Below, in pieces: positions 54,000 to 62,977 of a stretch of DNA of 64,000 nt. Made by a program: the position numbers and the translations under genes. Within the stretch, counting starts at the first letter, position 1. Each line of letters begins with the position of its first letter. The notes beneath the pieces were generated by a model, which was not told where the DNA came from, made no database searches, and saw only the letters and a list, made by a program, of their open reading frames with translations. Source of the stretch: Cupriavidus taiwanensis LMG 19424 (GTDB taxonomy: Bacteria > Pseudomonadota > Gammaproteobacteria > Burkholderiales > Burkholderiaceae); assembly GCF_000069785.1 (NCBI RefSeq), contig NC_010530.1:1358001-1422000 (forward strand). Reading direction: 5' to 3'.

Positions 54000-55202
54000 T
54001 CAGGCCATCTTGCACTGGGTCTGCTCGACCGGCAGGAAGGCCTTGCCGACGCTGACGATCTCGGCGTAGTCGTCCTTGTCTTTCATGCTCGACCTGGCCT
54101 TGCCCTTGAGCAGGTAGTAGTTCTTCAGCACCTGGTGGTCGGCGGCGCGGATTTCCTCCGGCCCGGTCAGGCCCTCGTACTTCATGCCTTCGAGCGCGGC
54201 CACCACGGCCTTCGGATCGGCGCTGCCGGCCTTGATCATGCCGTCCACCATGATCTTGGTGCAGATGTACGAGCCCGCCAGGCTGTAGTTGGGATTGGCC
54301 TTGAACTTGGCCTGGGTGCGCTTGACCAGGTCGCGGTTCAGCGGCGTATCGACGCCATGCCAGTATTGCGCGCCGAAATAAACGCCCTCGCACAGGTCGG
54401 CGCCGAGCGACTCGAACTGTTCCAGCCCCGAGGCCCAGGCGAGCAGGATGGTGGTGTTCTTCTTCATGCCGAAGCTGACCGCCTGGCGCAGCGTGTCGGC
54501 GGACTGCGAGCCGAAGTTCAGGATCAGCAGCACGTCCGGCTTGGCAGCCAGCGCGTTGGTCAGGTAGCCGCTGAATTCCTTCTCGGTCAGGGCGTGGTAG
54601 CTGTTGCCCACGTGCTCGATGCCCTTCTCCTTGAAGATCGCCTTGGCCGCCGACAGCAGCCCGTCGCCGAACACGTATTGCGGCGTGATGGTGTACCAGC
54701 GCTTGGCCTTGGGCATCGCTTCGATCAGCGGCCGCACGGTGCGCTCGATCGCGCCGAAGGTCGGCACCGACCAGCGGAAGGTGGCGCGGTTGCAGTCCTT
54801 GCCGGTGATCTCGTCGGCCCCGGCGGTGGTCACGAACACGCCGCCGAATTTCTCCGCCTCCTTGCCCATGGCCAGCGATTCGGACGACAGGATGCCGCCG
54901 GCGAAATAGCGCGCCGCCTTTTGCTGCGCCAGCTCCTGCACCTTGCGCACCGCGGTGGCGGGCTTGCCTTCGGTATCGAGCACGCTATAGCGCAGGGGCC
55001 GGCCCAGCACCTGGCCGTACTGGTCGATGGCGAGCCGCATGCCCAGGTCGGCGAATTTGCCATTGGCAGCGAAGGCGCCCGACATCGGCACCGGGCAGCC
55101 AAATTCCAGCGCCTCGCCCGCGGCGAGGGCGCTGCGGCCATGGATCAGGGAGGTGGGGACGGCGGACAGCGCCGCCAGTTTCAGCAGGTCACGACGATTC
55201 AA
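54000..55202 (-). CDS. Branched-chain amino acid-type ABC binding protein LivK-like
   Basis: A 400-aa type I periplasmic binding protein. The N-terminus has a Tat-like signal (MNRRDLLKLAALSAVPTSLI), followed by LEFGCPVPMSGAFAANGKFA and VRKVQELAQQKAARYFAGGI. It is the first gene of the operon, behind a palindromic operator. Ligand: an amino acid, aromatic acid or amide; the downstream carbamoylase and M81 peptidase favour an amide or peptide-like compound. Confidence 0.92.
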   Translation of the reverse strand: MNRRDLLKLAALSAVPTSLIHGRSALAAGEALEFGCPVPMSGAFAANGKFADLGMRLAIDQYGQVLGRPLRYSVLDTEGKPATAVRKVQELAQQKAARYFAGGILSSESLAMGKEAEKFGGVFVTTAGADEITGKDCNRATFRWSVPTFGAIERTVRPLIEAMPKAKRWYTITPQYVFGDGLLSAAKAIFKEKGIEHVGNSYHALTEKEFSGYLTNALAAKPDVLLILNFGSQSADTLRQAVSFGMKKNTTILLAWASGLEQFESLGADLCEGVYFGAQYWHGVDTPLNRDLVKRTQAKFKANPNYSLAGSYICTKIMVDGMIKAGSADPKAVVAALEGMKYEGLTGPEEIRAADHQVLKNYYLLKGKARSSMKDKDDYAEIVSVGKAFLPVEQTQCKMA

Positions 55203-55344
55203 GGCTCACTCCTCGTTATGTGGGGATCGGGCTGCACGGGGCGAAAGTCTGGCCAACGCCTTGGCCCGGCGCTGTACCGTCTCCCCGACATGCTGGTGAC
55301 TTTCGCCCGGCGCCGACACTGTCCGAGCAAGAATCGAACCTGTT

Positions 55345-55372
55345 TATTCTATTTATACGTATAAATAGAATA
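55345..55372. promoter_or_regulatory. Perfect 28-bp palindromic operator
   Basis: Left half TATTCTATTTATAC (55345-55358) and right half GTATAAATAGAATA (55359-55372) are exact reverse complements with no spacer. It lies between the divergent livK-type gene (55202) and the GntR gene (55631). The TATAC/GTATA core matches sites of FadR-subfamily GntR proteins. The rest of the 428-bp gap shows no gene. Confidence 0.85.
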
Positions 55373-55630
55373 GAATCATCTTAGGAGTCGGCCGGAATCG
55401 TTGTCAACAAAGGAAAGGTCAGGGTTTACGCACCCTCGGCGCAACGCGTCATGGGCCCCGCACATGGGGCGACGGCGGGACAGAATGGTGCGGACGACGG
55501 CCCTGGCCATGCCAGCCAATCGGGCAGCATGCACGCGGCTGGGGCAAGCTGCGGCGCTGCGCCGGCGCGCTTGGCTAGAATGCAAGCGCCCTGGTCTTTA
55601 TGGCTTGCGGCGCATGACAAGGAATGAGCA

Positions 55631-56455
55631 ATGGCGATGTTTCGGGAGGGCAATACCGGGGCCATCGAGATCCGCAAGCAGAAGCGCGCGGACCTCGTGG
55701 CGGAAGAACTCAAGCGGCTGATTACCCAGCGCAACCTGCGCCCGGGCGACAAGCTGCCGCACGAGGTCAAGCTGCAGCAGATGTTCTCGGTCAGCAAGAG
55801 CACGATCCGCGAGGCGCTGAAGTCGCTGGAGGTGCAGGGCCTGATCCGGGTCAGCACCGGCCCGGCGGGCGGCGGCACGATCGTCGAAGTGCCGCTGGAC
55901 CGCACCTTCCAGCTGATGCAGAACTACCTGTTCTTCAAGGACGTCGGCATTGCCGACATCTATACCGTGCGCCGCCTGCTGGAGCCCGAGCTGGCCGCGG
56001 GCGCGGTGCCGCACCTCACGGACGACGATTTCAAGGCGCTGGAACGCACCATCGACCTGTGCGACCCGGCCTCGGCCGCGGCGGCGACGCCATTGCTGGA
56101 CCAGCGCCAGGAAGACCTGACCTTCCACGACATCCTGGCCGCGGCCAATCCCAACCCGATGCTGAGGTTCTCATGCGAGCTGATCAACGAGATGATTCGC
56201 CAGCTGGTGGTATTCGGCAACGACACGCCTGCGTGCGAGCACGAGAAATTCGGTGCGGCCAACGTCAAGTTCCACAAGCGCATTGTGGAGGCGGCACGGC
56301 AGCGCGACGCCGAGACGGTGCGCGCGCTGATGTCGGCACACATGGAAGAGTGCACGCATTACGTCACGCGCATGAACGGACGCGTCCATGGCCGGCTGGT
56401 GCTCGACTCTGAAATGCCGCGGCGCGGACGGATGCTGCCGGCCGACGACGAATGA
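55631..56455 (+). CDS. GntR family transcriptional regulator, FadR subfamily
   Basis: A 274-aa protein. The winged helix (residues about 15-80, RADLVAEELKRLITQRNLRP then FSVSKSTIREALKSLEVQGL) is followed by an all-helical FCD ligand domain with metal-type residues in DLTFHDILAAANPNPML and FHKRIVEAARQRDAETV. It is divergent from the liv-carbamoylase operon and should bind the 28-bp palindrome, releasing it in response to a carboxylate or amino-acid-like ligand. Confidence 0.93.
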   Translation: MAMFREGNTGAIEIRKQKRADLVAEELKRLITQRNLRPGDKLPHEVKLQQMFSVSKSTIREALKSLEVQGLIRVSTGPAGGGTIVEVPLDRTFQLMQNYLFFKDVGIADIYTVRRLLEPELAAGAVPHLTDDDFKALERTIDLCDPASAAAATPLLDQRQEDLTFHDILAAANPNPMLRFSCELINEMIRQLVVFGNDTPACEHEKFGAANVKFHKRIVEAARQRDAETVRALMSAHMEECTHYVTRMNGRVHGRLVLDSEMPRRGRMLPADDE

Positions 56456-56483
56456 AGCGCGGCCCCGCGCACCCGCCATCGCT

Positions 56484-57698
56484 TCAGCCGGCGGCGTCCA
56501 GGCGCGCCGCCGCCCGCTTCAGCCGCGCCACGCCTTCGGCGATCTGCTCCGGCGCCGCGCCGGCGAACGAGAGCCGGAACGCCGGTCGTGCACGGCGCTG
56601 TGCGTAGAATCCCGCGCCGGGAACGAACAACACCTTTTCCGCGATCGCATGCGGCAGCAACGCGGCGGCATCGTCGATGCCTTCCAGCGACGCCCACAAG
56701 AACATGCCGCCTGCCGGCAAGGCGAAGCGGATGCGCTCGCCGAAGGCGTGCCACAGCGCCTGGGCCAGCCGGTCGCGCTTGTCGCGGTAGAACGCGATCT
56801 CGCGCTCCACCTGCGCGGGCAGGCGCCCGTCCTTCAGGTATTGCGCGACCGCCAGCTGGATCCACGGCGGCGTGCACAGATCCGACACCTGCTTGGCGAT
56901 CACCGCGCGGCGAATGATTTCCGGAGCGGCCACCATCCAGCCAATGCGCAGGCCGGGCGCCAGCGTCTTCGACAGGCTGGCCAGGTGCACCAGCCATGGA
57001 CGGGCGCCGGGGACCTGGTCACTCAGCGCCAGCAACGAAGGCGGCGCGGCGCCGTCGAAACTCAGCGCGCCATAGGGATCGTCTTCGACCAGCACCACCT
57101 GGTGCCGCGCCGCCAGCTCCAGCAGGCGCAGCCGGCGCGCGTGCGACAGCGTGGCGCCGGTCGGGTTGGCGAAGGTCGGCACCGTGTAGATTAGCCGCGG
57201 GCGCGCCGCGGCCTCGGCCAGCATCGCCGCGAGCGCGTCTACGTCCATGCCGTGCTGGTCCGACGGCACGCCGCGCACGTCGGCCCCGGCCAACCGCAGC
57301 GCCTGCAGCGTCGCCGAATAGGTCGGCTCCTCGACCAGCACCACGCTGCCCGGCTCGACCAGCGCTCGCACCAGGAAATCAAAGCCCTGCTGCGAGCCGC
57401 TGGTGACCAGCAGTTCGTCCCGCGTCACGGCGGCACCGCGCCCGGCCATCAGCGCCGCGAGGGCGTCGCGCAGCGCCGGCACTCCTTCGGTGGCGCCATA
57501 CTGCAGGCATTCGGCGGGCCGCTCGCGCAGCGCCTGCGCGGACGCGGCGCCGATGCGCTCGGCATCGAACAGCGCGGCGGACGGATAGCCGCCCGCGAAG
57601 GAGATCATCTCCGGGTCCGACAGGTACTTGAACAGCTCGCGGATCGGCGAGCCTTCCGGCTCGCGCAGCGCGGGAACGAACGGGTAGGCGACGGTCAT
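56484..57698 (-). CDS. PLP-dependent class I aminotransferase (2-aminoadipate/LysN type)
   Basis: A 404-aa fold-type I transaminase. It shows the substrate-specificity helix in SFAGGYPSAALFDAER, VTSGSQQGFDFLVRALVEPG (phosphate cup), PTFANPTGATLSHARRLRLL, and the PLP-binding Lys in HLASLSKTLAPGLRIGWM. This is the LysN/KAT II-like group. The next upstream gene (13 bp) encodes a DUF1338 protein, a 2-oxoadipate dioxygenase-type enzyme, so a 2-aminoadipate step in lysine catabolism is probable. Confidence 0.9.
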   Translation of the reverse strand: MTVAYPFVPALREPEGSPIRELFKYLSDPEMISFAGGYPSAALFDAERIGAASAQALRERPAECLQYGATEGVPALRDALAALMAGRGAAVTRDELLVTSGSQQGFDFLVRALVEPGSVVLVEEPTYSATLQALRLAGADVRGVPSDQHGMDVDALAAMLAEAAARPRLIYTVPTFANPTGATLSHARRLRLLELAARHQVVLVEDDPYGALSFDGAAPPSLLALSDQVPGARPWLVHLASLSKTLAPGLRIGWMVAAPEIIRRAVIAKQVSDLCTPPWIQLAVAQYLKDGRLPAQVEREIAFYRDKRDRLAQALWHAFGERIRFALPAGGMFLWASLEGIDDAAALLPHAIAEKVLFVPGAGFYAQRRARPAFRLSFAGAAPEQIAEGVARLKRAAARLDAAG

Positions 57699-57711
57699 GG
57701 TGAGGTCGGCC

Positions 57712-58734
57712 TCAGCATGCCGCCGCGGTCATCTTGAAGATGCCCTGCGCGTTGCCCGCATCGAAGCCCAGGTCCGTGCGCGTGACCGCCTGCGCGTCAT
57801 CGACGTAGCGGTCGCGGGTAATGAACTCGTAGAACGAGCCCGGCACCTCGCGCACCACCTCGGCGCCGTCCGCGCCGACAAAGGCCCGGCGCACCGGGTC
57901 GGCGCGAAAGGCGGTCTGGCGCACGCGGCCGCTGCGCGACACTTCCACCTTGTCCTTGATCGGCCGGCCCAGCCGCTTCTGCGCCTCCGCCAGCGCGAAT
58001 ACGTCCTCGACGCGGTCGGTGGCGTGGTTGAAGGCATTGCCCTCGGTGGCAATCCAGGCCATTTCCGCCGATTCGGCCAGCAGCGCCTCATAGTCCTCCA
58101 GCCGGGGCGCCGCGTGCTGGCGCTCGAAGCAGCGCGCCAGCGCACCGATCAGCTCGCCGGCATCCGCCAGCGGCAACGACCCTTCGCGCTCGAGTTCCCA
58201 CAGCAGCGCCTGCGCGCGCGGTGTCAGCGGATCGACCGAAGTCTCCAGGACGCGGCTGACGGCCTGCTGGAAGCCTTCGCTGAAGCGCTCCGGGTGCAGC
58301 TCGCTGACAAAGAACTGCGCGATCTCTTCCGGCGCGTCTTCATGCGCGTACGAGCGCCCGGTCATGCCGATGCGGTCGAGCGGATAGGTGCCGTTGAGCC
58401 GGTAGCCCAGCGGACGCAGGATGCGCGTGAAGGCGGCCTCGCCGGCGGGCAGCGCGCCGTGCTCAGGCCAGCGCACGGTGCGCAGCGCGCCATGGTCGAA
58501 GTGGACCTTGCCCCCGGCGGCAGCGACGTCCTCGGTGTAGGCCTTGCCGGTCGGCACGCGCTCGAGGATGCCGGCGAACAGCACCAGGTTCAGCGCGTGG
58601 GCAATCTCGGCGCGCGACGGACGCCCGGCCGCGCCGGCCGGCAGCTGCGCGGGCGCGCTCACCAGCGCGGACAGGCGGTCGGCGCCGGCGGCGCCGAGGT
58701 GCAGGGAAACGAGTTGGTTGATGTTGTTGCTCAT
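57712..58734 (-). CDS. DUF1338 family protein (2-oxoadipate dioxygenase/decarboxylase-like)
   Basis: A 340-aa member of the DUF1338/YdcJ/HglS family; HglS converts 2-oxoadipate to D-2-hydroxyglutarate with O2 and Fe2+. Candidate metal and arginine ligands are visible in GGKVHFDHGALRTVRWP, FFVSELHPERFSEGFQ (His and Glu) and GSFYEFITRDRYVDDAQA. It is shorter than HglS (about 460 aa), so it may have a variant substrate. The aminotransferase 13 bp downstream makes the 2-aminoadipate pathway assignment attractive. Confidence 0.85.
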   Translation of the reverse strand: MSNNINQLVSLHLGAAGADRLSALVSAPAQLPAGAAGRPSRAEIAHALNLVLFAGILERVPTGKAYTEDVAAAGGKVHFDHGALRTVRWPEHGALPAGEAAFTRILRPLGYRLNGTYPLDRIGMTGRSYAHEDAPEEIAQFFVSELHPERFSEGFQQAVSRVLETSVDPLTPRAQALLWELEREGSLPLADAGELIGALARCFERQHAAPRLEDYEALLAESAEMAWIATEGNAFNHATDRVEDVFALAEAQKRLGRPIKDKVEVSRSGRVRQTAFRADPVRRAFVGADGAEVVREVPGSFYEFITRDRYVDDAQAVTRTDLGFDAGNAQGIFKMTAAAC

Positions 58735-58787
58735 GGTGCAGGCAGGCCCCATTGGCCTGATAACGAGATGAAGTTCAATGACGGCTT

Positions 58788-59780
58788 TCAGTCCACCGAG
58801 GCGCCAGACAGGCGCACGATCTCGCCCCACTTCTGGCGGTCCTTCTTCAGCACCTCGGCGAAGGCTTCGGGCGTGCTCGGCGCGGGTTCCGCGCCGAGGT
58901 CGCGCATGCGGGACTGCACGGCAGGATCGCCGAGCGCGCGCGCCAGGTCCTGGCTGATCTTCTGCGCCACCGCGCTCGATACGCCGCGCGGCGCCAGCAG
59001 GCCGAACCACGGGCTGGCGTCGAAGCCCGGCACCGGGCCGGCGGCGGCCACGGTCGGCACGTTGGGCAGCGCGGACGAGCGCGCCGGCGTGGTCACCGCC
59101 AGCGCCTTGAGCTTGCCGGAACGGACGAGCGGCAGCGATGCCGGCAGGTTGTCGAACATCACGTCGACGCTGCCGCCCATCAGGTCGGCGATCGCCGGGC
59201 TGCTGCCCTTGTAGGCGACGTGGCTCATCTCGGTGCCGGTCATGCGCTGGAACAGTTCGCCGGCCAGGTGCGTCGAGGTGCCGTTGCCCGCTGACGCCAT
59301 GTTGACGCGCTTCGGGTTGGCCTTCAGGTAGGTAATGAACTCCGCCAGCGTCTGCACCTGGGCGCGCTCGGCAAACGCCGGCGACAGCACCACCACGTTG
59401 GGCACGCGCGCCACCATCGCCACCGGCGCGAAATCGGCCACGGCGTCATAGGGCAGCTTCTTGTACAGGGTGGGATTGATGCCGAACTCGCCCACCGAGC
59501 CCATCAGCAGCGTATAGCCGTCAGCGGTGGACTTGGCGGCGACGCCGGTGCCGACGATGCCGCCCGCGCCGGGGCGGTTCTCCACCAGCACCGGCTGCTT
59601 CCATTGCAGCGCGAGCCGCTCGCCGACCAGCCGCGCCACCATGTCGGTGGTACCGCCCGGCGGATACGGCACGATGATGCGGACGGGCTTGGCGGGGAAA
59701 TCCTCGGCGGCGACGATGCCGGAAAGGGTCATGCCAAAGGCGAAAGTGCCGGCGGCCAGCGCGCTGAACAAGCGTTTCAT
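58788..59780 (-). CDS. Bug family (TctC-type) extracytoplasmic solute receptor
   Basis: A 330-aa periplasmic protein with signal MKRLFSALAAGTFAFGMTLS. Bug marks: VRIIVPYPPGGTTDMVARLV, LVENRPGAGGIVGTGVAAKS, HVAYKGSSPAIADLMGGSVD and KKDRQKWGEIVRLSGASVD. It lies 53 bp upstream of the DUF1338 start, on the same strand, so it may deliver a substrate for that pathway. A LysR gene is divergent from it. Confidence 0.94.
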   Translation of the reverse strand: MKRLFSALAAGTFAFGMTLSGIVAAEDFPAKPVRIIVPYPPGGTTDMVARLVGERLALQWKQPVLVENRPGAGGIVGTGVAAKSTADGYTLLMGSVGEFGINPTLYKKLPYDAVADFAPVAMVARVPNVVVLSPAFAERAQVQTLAEFITYLKANPKRVNMASAGNGTSTHLAGELFQRMTGTEMSHVAYKGSSPAIADLMGGSVDVMFDNLPASLPLVRSGKLKALAVTTPARSSALPNVPTVAAAGPVPGFDASPWFGLLAPRGVSSAVAQKISQDLARALGDPAVQSRMRDLGAEPAPSTPEAFAEVLKKDRQKWGEIVRLSGASVD

Positions 59781-59903
59781 TGTTGTTTTCCTGTCTACCT
59801 GATGGTTGTCGTTATGGCAGTGCCGCGATGGTGGGGGCCGCGGGACCAGGGCTGAATCATTTCTCATCAAGTCCACTGGTTCAAGCGAGATTTCGGTATA
59901 GGA

Positions 59904-59922
59904 TGATGACTTTATGTCATCA
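59904..59922. promoter_or_regulatory. LysR-type dyad in the bug/lysR divergent promoter
   Basis: TGATGAC (59904-59910) pairs perfectly with GTCATCA (59916-59922) around TTTAT, 20 bp before the LysR start at 59943 and 123 bp upstream of the Bug gene start. It is a good candidate operator for the LysR. Confidence 0.65.
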
Positions 59923-59942
59923 ACTACCCTTCCCTTCTTGCG

Positions 59943-60884
59943 ATGCGGCTACGCCTTCCCAGCCTTTCCAGCCTGCGCGCCTTCGAAGCGGCCGCGCTGC
60001 ACCTGAACCTGCGCCGCGCCGCCGCGGACCTGTTCATCACGGAAAGCGCGGTCTCGCGCCAGATTGCCTCGCTCGAAAGCCTGCTCGGCGTGCAGCTCTT
60101 TCACCGCGCCAACCAGCGCATCACCCTGACTGCGGCCGGTGCGCTCTACAGCGTCCAGGTGCGGGAGATGCTGCGCAAGCTGCAGCGCGACACCCTGGAG
60201 GTGATGGCGCATGAAGGTGCCGGCGGCACCGTCGAGCTGGCTTGCGTGCCGACCCTTGCCGTGGAATGGCTGATCCCGCGCCTGCCCGATTTCTACGCGC
60301 GGCATCCCCAGGTGGTGGTCAATATCAGCGCCCAGTCCGACGTGTTCCTGTTCGACGGCACGCCCTACGACGCGGCGATCCACTTCGGCGAAGCGGTCTA
60401 TCCCGGCGCGCGGGCGGACCTGTTGTTCGGGGAAGAATCCGTGGCCGTGTGCCACCCGCAGCTGTTCGGCCGCAAGAAGCGCATCGACGCGCACGACATC
60501 GCGAATGCGCCGCTGCTGCACCTGGCCACGCGCAGTTTCGGCTGGAAGCAATGGATGGAAGCGGCCGGCATCGACGACGTCAACGCCATGCGCGGCGCCC
60601 GTTTCGACCACCACAGCATGGTCATCGCCGCGGCGCGGGCCGGCCTGGGTATCGGGCTGGTGCCGCGCTTCCTGGTCGAGGAGTACCTGGCGAGCGGGCA
60701 ACTGGTGAGCCCGGTGGCGCGCTCGCTGCGCGCCACCAGCGCGTATTACCTGGTCCAGCCGGATACGCGACCGATGAGCCATGCCATGCAGCATCTGCGC
60801 GCGTGGCTGCTGGAGGCGGCGTCGAAATTTGCCCAGGGGCAGTCGGTGCCCCCGCGCGAACCGCGGCCCGCCACGCGGAAATGA
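59943..60884 (+). CDS. LysR family regulator, GcvA type
   Basis: A 313-aa LTTR: RLPSLSSLRAFEAAALHLNL, RRAADLFITESAVSRQIAS-like helix-turn-helix, and the GcvA/AmpR-type effector domain (YDAAIHFGEAVYPGARADLL, ARAGLGIGLVPRFLVEEYLA). It is divergent from the Bug receptor, aminotransferase and DUF1338 block. A regulatory link with that block is likely. Confidence 0.92.
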   Translation: MRLRLPSLSSLRAFEAAALHLNLRRAAADLFITESAVSRQIASLESLLGVQLFHRANQRITLTAAGALYSVQVREMLRKLQRDTLEVMAHEGAGGTVELACVPTLAVEWLIPRLPDFYARHPQVVVNISAQSDVFLFDGTPYDAAIHFGEAVYPGARADLLFGEESVAVCHPQLFGRKKRIDAHDIANAPLLHLATRSFGWKQWMEAAGIDDVNAMRGARFDHHSMVIAAARAGLGIGLVPRFLVEEYLASGQLVSPVARSLRATSAYYLVQPDTRPMSHAMQHLRAWLLEAASKFAQGQSVPPREPRPATRK

Positions 60885-60896
60885 AAGACGCCACGT

Positions 60897-61796
60897 TCAG
60901 GCCGGCGCCGCCGCCAGAGCTTGCGCCACCATCCCGGCAAAGGCATCGGCCATGCCGGAGTTCGCGAGGTGGCTGGCGCGAGCCATGCGCAGCTCTACCA
61001 CGCACGCCGGCTCCAGCGGCACGATGCGCAGGGCATGGGCAAAGACCCGCGCCGCGTAGGGATTGACGATGCCGATGCCGGCGCCCTCGGCGGCCAGGCC
61101 GCAGATCGTTCCGGAGTAGGTGGTCTGCAGCGTCGCGGCCGGTTCGGCCCCGGCATCGCGCAGCACCTGCCACAGCGCAGTCGACAGTTCGTCGTCCGCA
61201 TTCAGCGTCAGCAAGCGCTGCCCCGCCAGGTGCGAGGCGTGGAGGCGCTTCCGGGATGCCAGCGGGTGTTTCGGGTGCATCACGCAGACGGCGCGGGCAC
61301 GGTGCATGACCTGGATGTCGAACTGCGGATGGTCGAGCCGCCCGGTCGCAAGCACCAGGTCGAAGCGTCCATGCAGCAGCCCTTCACTGAGCTGGTGGCT
61401 GCCCACGGTTTGCAGGTCGACGTGCACGTCGGGATGCTGCGCGATGAACCTGGCCAGGATGCCAGGCATCAGCCCGAGACCCAGCGCCGGCGTACAGCCC
61501 AGCCGCAGCCAGCCGGTGCCGGAGCGGCGCAGCAGCTCCACCTCCTGCCCGATACGCGCCAACCCCTGGAAATGGCCCTGGACCGTTTCGAACAACCGTT
61601 GTGCCTCGGGAGTCGGGCGCAGCCGGCCCTTGTCCATGTCGAACAGCTTCAGGCCGGCGCCGGACTGCATCTGCGCCAGCAGCCGGCTCACCGACGGCTG
61701 GGTGGTATGGAGCATGGCGGCGGCGGCGGTCGTGGTGCCGGTCAGCATGACGGCACGGAAGGCCTCGATTTCGCGGAATGTGGGCGCGCGTGGCAT
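60897..61796 (-). CDS. LysR family regulator, OccR-like helix-turn-helix
   Basis: A 299-aa LTTR, TFREIEAFRAVMLTGTTTAA then AMLHTTQPSVSRLLAQMQSG, of the same DNA-binding class as the OccR-like gene at 23037. The effector domain includes FDLVLATGRLDHPQFDIQVM and AAEGAGIGIVNPYAARVFAH. The ATG at 61796 is chosen; the frame runs on to 61874 but that part lies in the promoter region. It is divergent from the Bug receptor at 61942. Confidence 0.9.
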   Translation of the reverse strand: MPRAPTFREIEAFRAVMLTGTTTAAAAMLHTTQPSVSRLLAQMQSGAGLKLFDMDKGRLRPTPEAQRLFETVQGHFQGLARIGQEVELLRRSGTGWLRLGCTPALGLGLMPGILARFIAQHPDVHVDLQTVGSHQLSEGLLHGRFDLVLATGRLDHPQFDIQVMHRARAVCVMHPKHPLASRKRLHASHLAGQRLLTLNADDELSTALWQVLRDAGAEPAATLQTTYSGTICGLAAEGAGIGIVNPYAARVFAHALRIVPLEPACVVELRMARASHLANSGMADAFAGMVAQALAAAPA

Positions 61797-61941
61797 AGGC
61801 ACAAGGCTGGATGGGGCGGGTGCAGTGTATATCAAGCGCGCATAGACACTACGCAAAATTGAATTTTTCGGCATGGTCGGCCAGGCCTACACTTGCCTGC
61901 AGAAAACGGCCGCTCGGCCGCACTGACCCAGGAGACTGCAT

Positions 61942-62931
61942 ATGTCGCGCAAGCTGAAACGATCAAGCTGCCTGCCCCCGTTGACCGCCGTGCTTGCCGG
62001 CGCCCTGTCGCTGTTCGCATGCAGCGCGCATGCCGCCTACCCGGAGCGCGCCATCCGCCTGATCGTGCCGTTCAGCGCGGGCGGCAGTTCCGACCTGCAG
62101 GCGCGCATGCTGGCTGACCGGCTGGGCAAGCTGTATGGCCAGACCGTGGTGGTGGAAAACCGCCCCGGCGCGGGCGGGCATATCGGCGGCAAGGCCGTGG
62201 CCGATGCCACGCCCGACGGCTATACGCTGCTGCTCGGCTCCATTGGCCTGCACGCCACCTATGGCACCTACCCCAAGCTGAACTACAACCCGGCCACCGA
62301 CCTGAAGGTGGTGACCGTGCTGGCAGAGATGCCGCATGTGGTGGTGGTCAATCCGCAGATCCAGGTGGCGAACCTGAAGCAACTCGCCGAGGCCGCCGCC
62401 AAGCGTCCGCAGGGCATGACCTTTGGCTCGGCCGGGGTGGGCTCGTCCGTGCACATGATCGGCGAACTGTTCCGCGTCGCCACGGGCGCGCCGCTGACGC
62501 ACGTGCCCTACAAGGGCAGCTCGGCCGCCATGGCTGACCTGCTGGGCGGCCAGATCGACATGATGTTCGAGAATCCGCCGACCACCCTCGGCTACATCCG
62601 TGCGGGCAAGCTGCGTGCGGTTGCGGTGACCGGCAAGACGCGCCTGCCGGCGCTGCCGCAGGTGCCCACCGCGGCGGAGTCCGGCGTGCCCGGCCTGGTC
62701 GCCACCTCGTGGACCACCATCGCGGTAGGCGCCAAAGTACCCGAGGCCATCGCCGACAAGCTGAATACCGATATCCGCGCCATCGTTGCCTCGCAGGAGT
62801 TCCGCAATGGCCTGGCCGAGCAAGGCATGAGCCCGGTGGCCAATACCCGCGACGCAGCCGCGAAATTCATCGGCGCCGAGAAGGCACGCTGGGACGAGGT
62901 CATCAGGAAGGCAAAGCTCAACGCCGAATAA
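61942..62931 (+). CDS. Bug family (TctC-type) extracytoplasmic solute receptor
   Basis: A 329-aa periplasmic protein with a Sec signal ending at CSAHA. Bug marks: IRLIVPFSAGGSSDLQARML, VVENRPGAGGHIGGKAVADA, HVPYKGSSAAMADLLGGQID and EKARWDEVIRKAKLNAE. A LysR gene is divergent from it and a hypothetical protein follows after 46 bp, possibly in the same transcript. No TctAB genes are present. Confidence 0.94.
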   Translation: MSRKLKRSSCLPPLTAVLAGALSLFACSAHAAYPERAIRLIVPFSAGGSSDLQARMLADRLGKLYGQTVVVENRPGAGGHIGGKAVADATPDGYTLLLGSIGLHATYGTYPKLNYNPATDLKVVTVLAEMPHVVVVNPQIQVANLKQLAEAAAKRPQGMTFGSAGVGSSVHMIGELFRVATGAPLTHVPYKGSSAAMADLLGGQIDMMFENPPTTLGYIRAGKLRAVAVTGKTRLPALPQVPTAAESGVPGLVATSWTTIAVGAKVPEAIADKLNTDIRAIVASQEFRNGLAEQGMSPVANTRDAAAKFIGAEKARWDEVIRKAKLNAE

Positions 62932-62977
62932 CCCGCCACCGCAACGGCCATATCCCTTGTCAACCTCGCGCCAGTCC

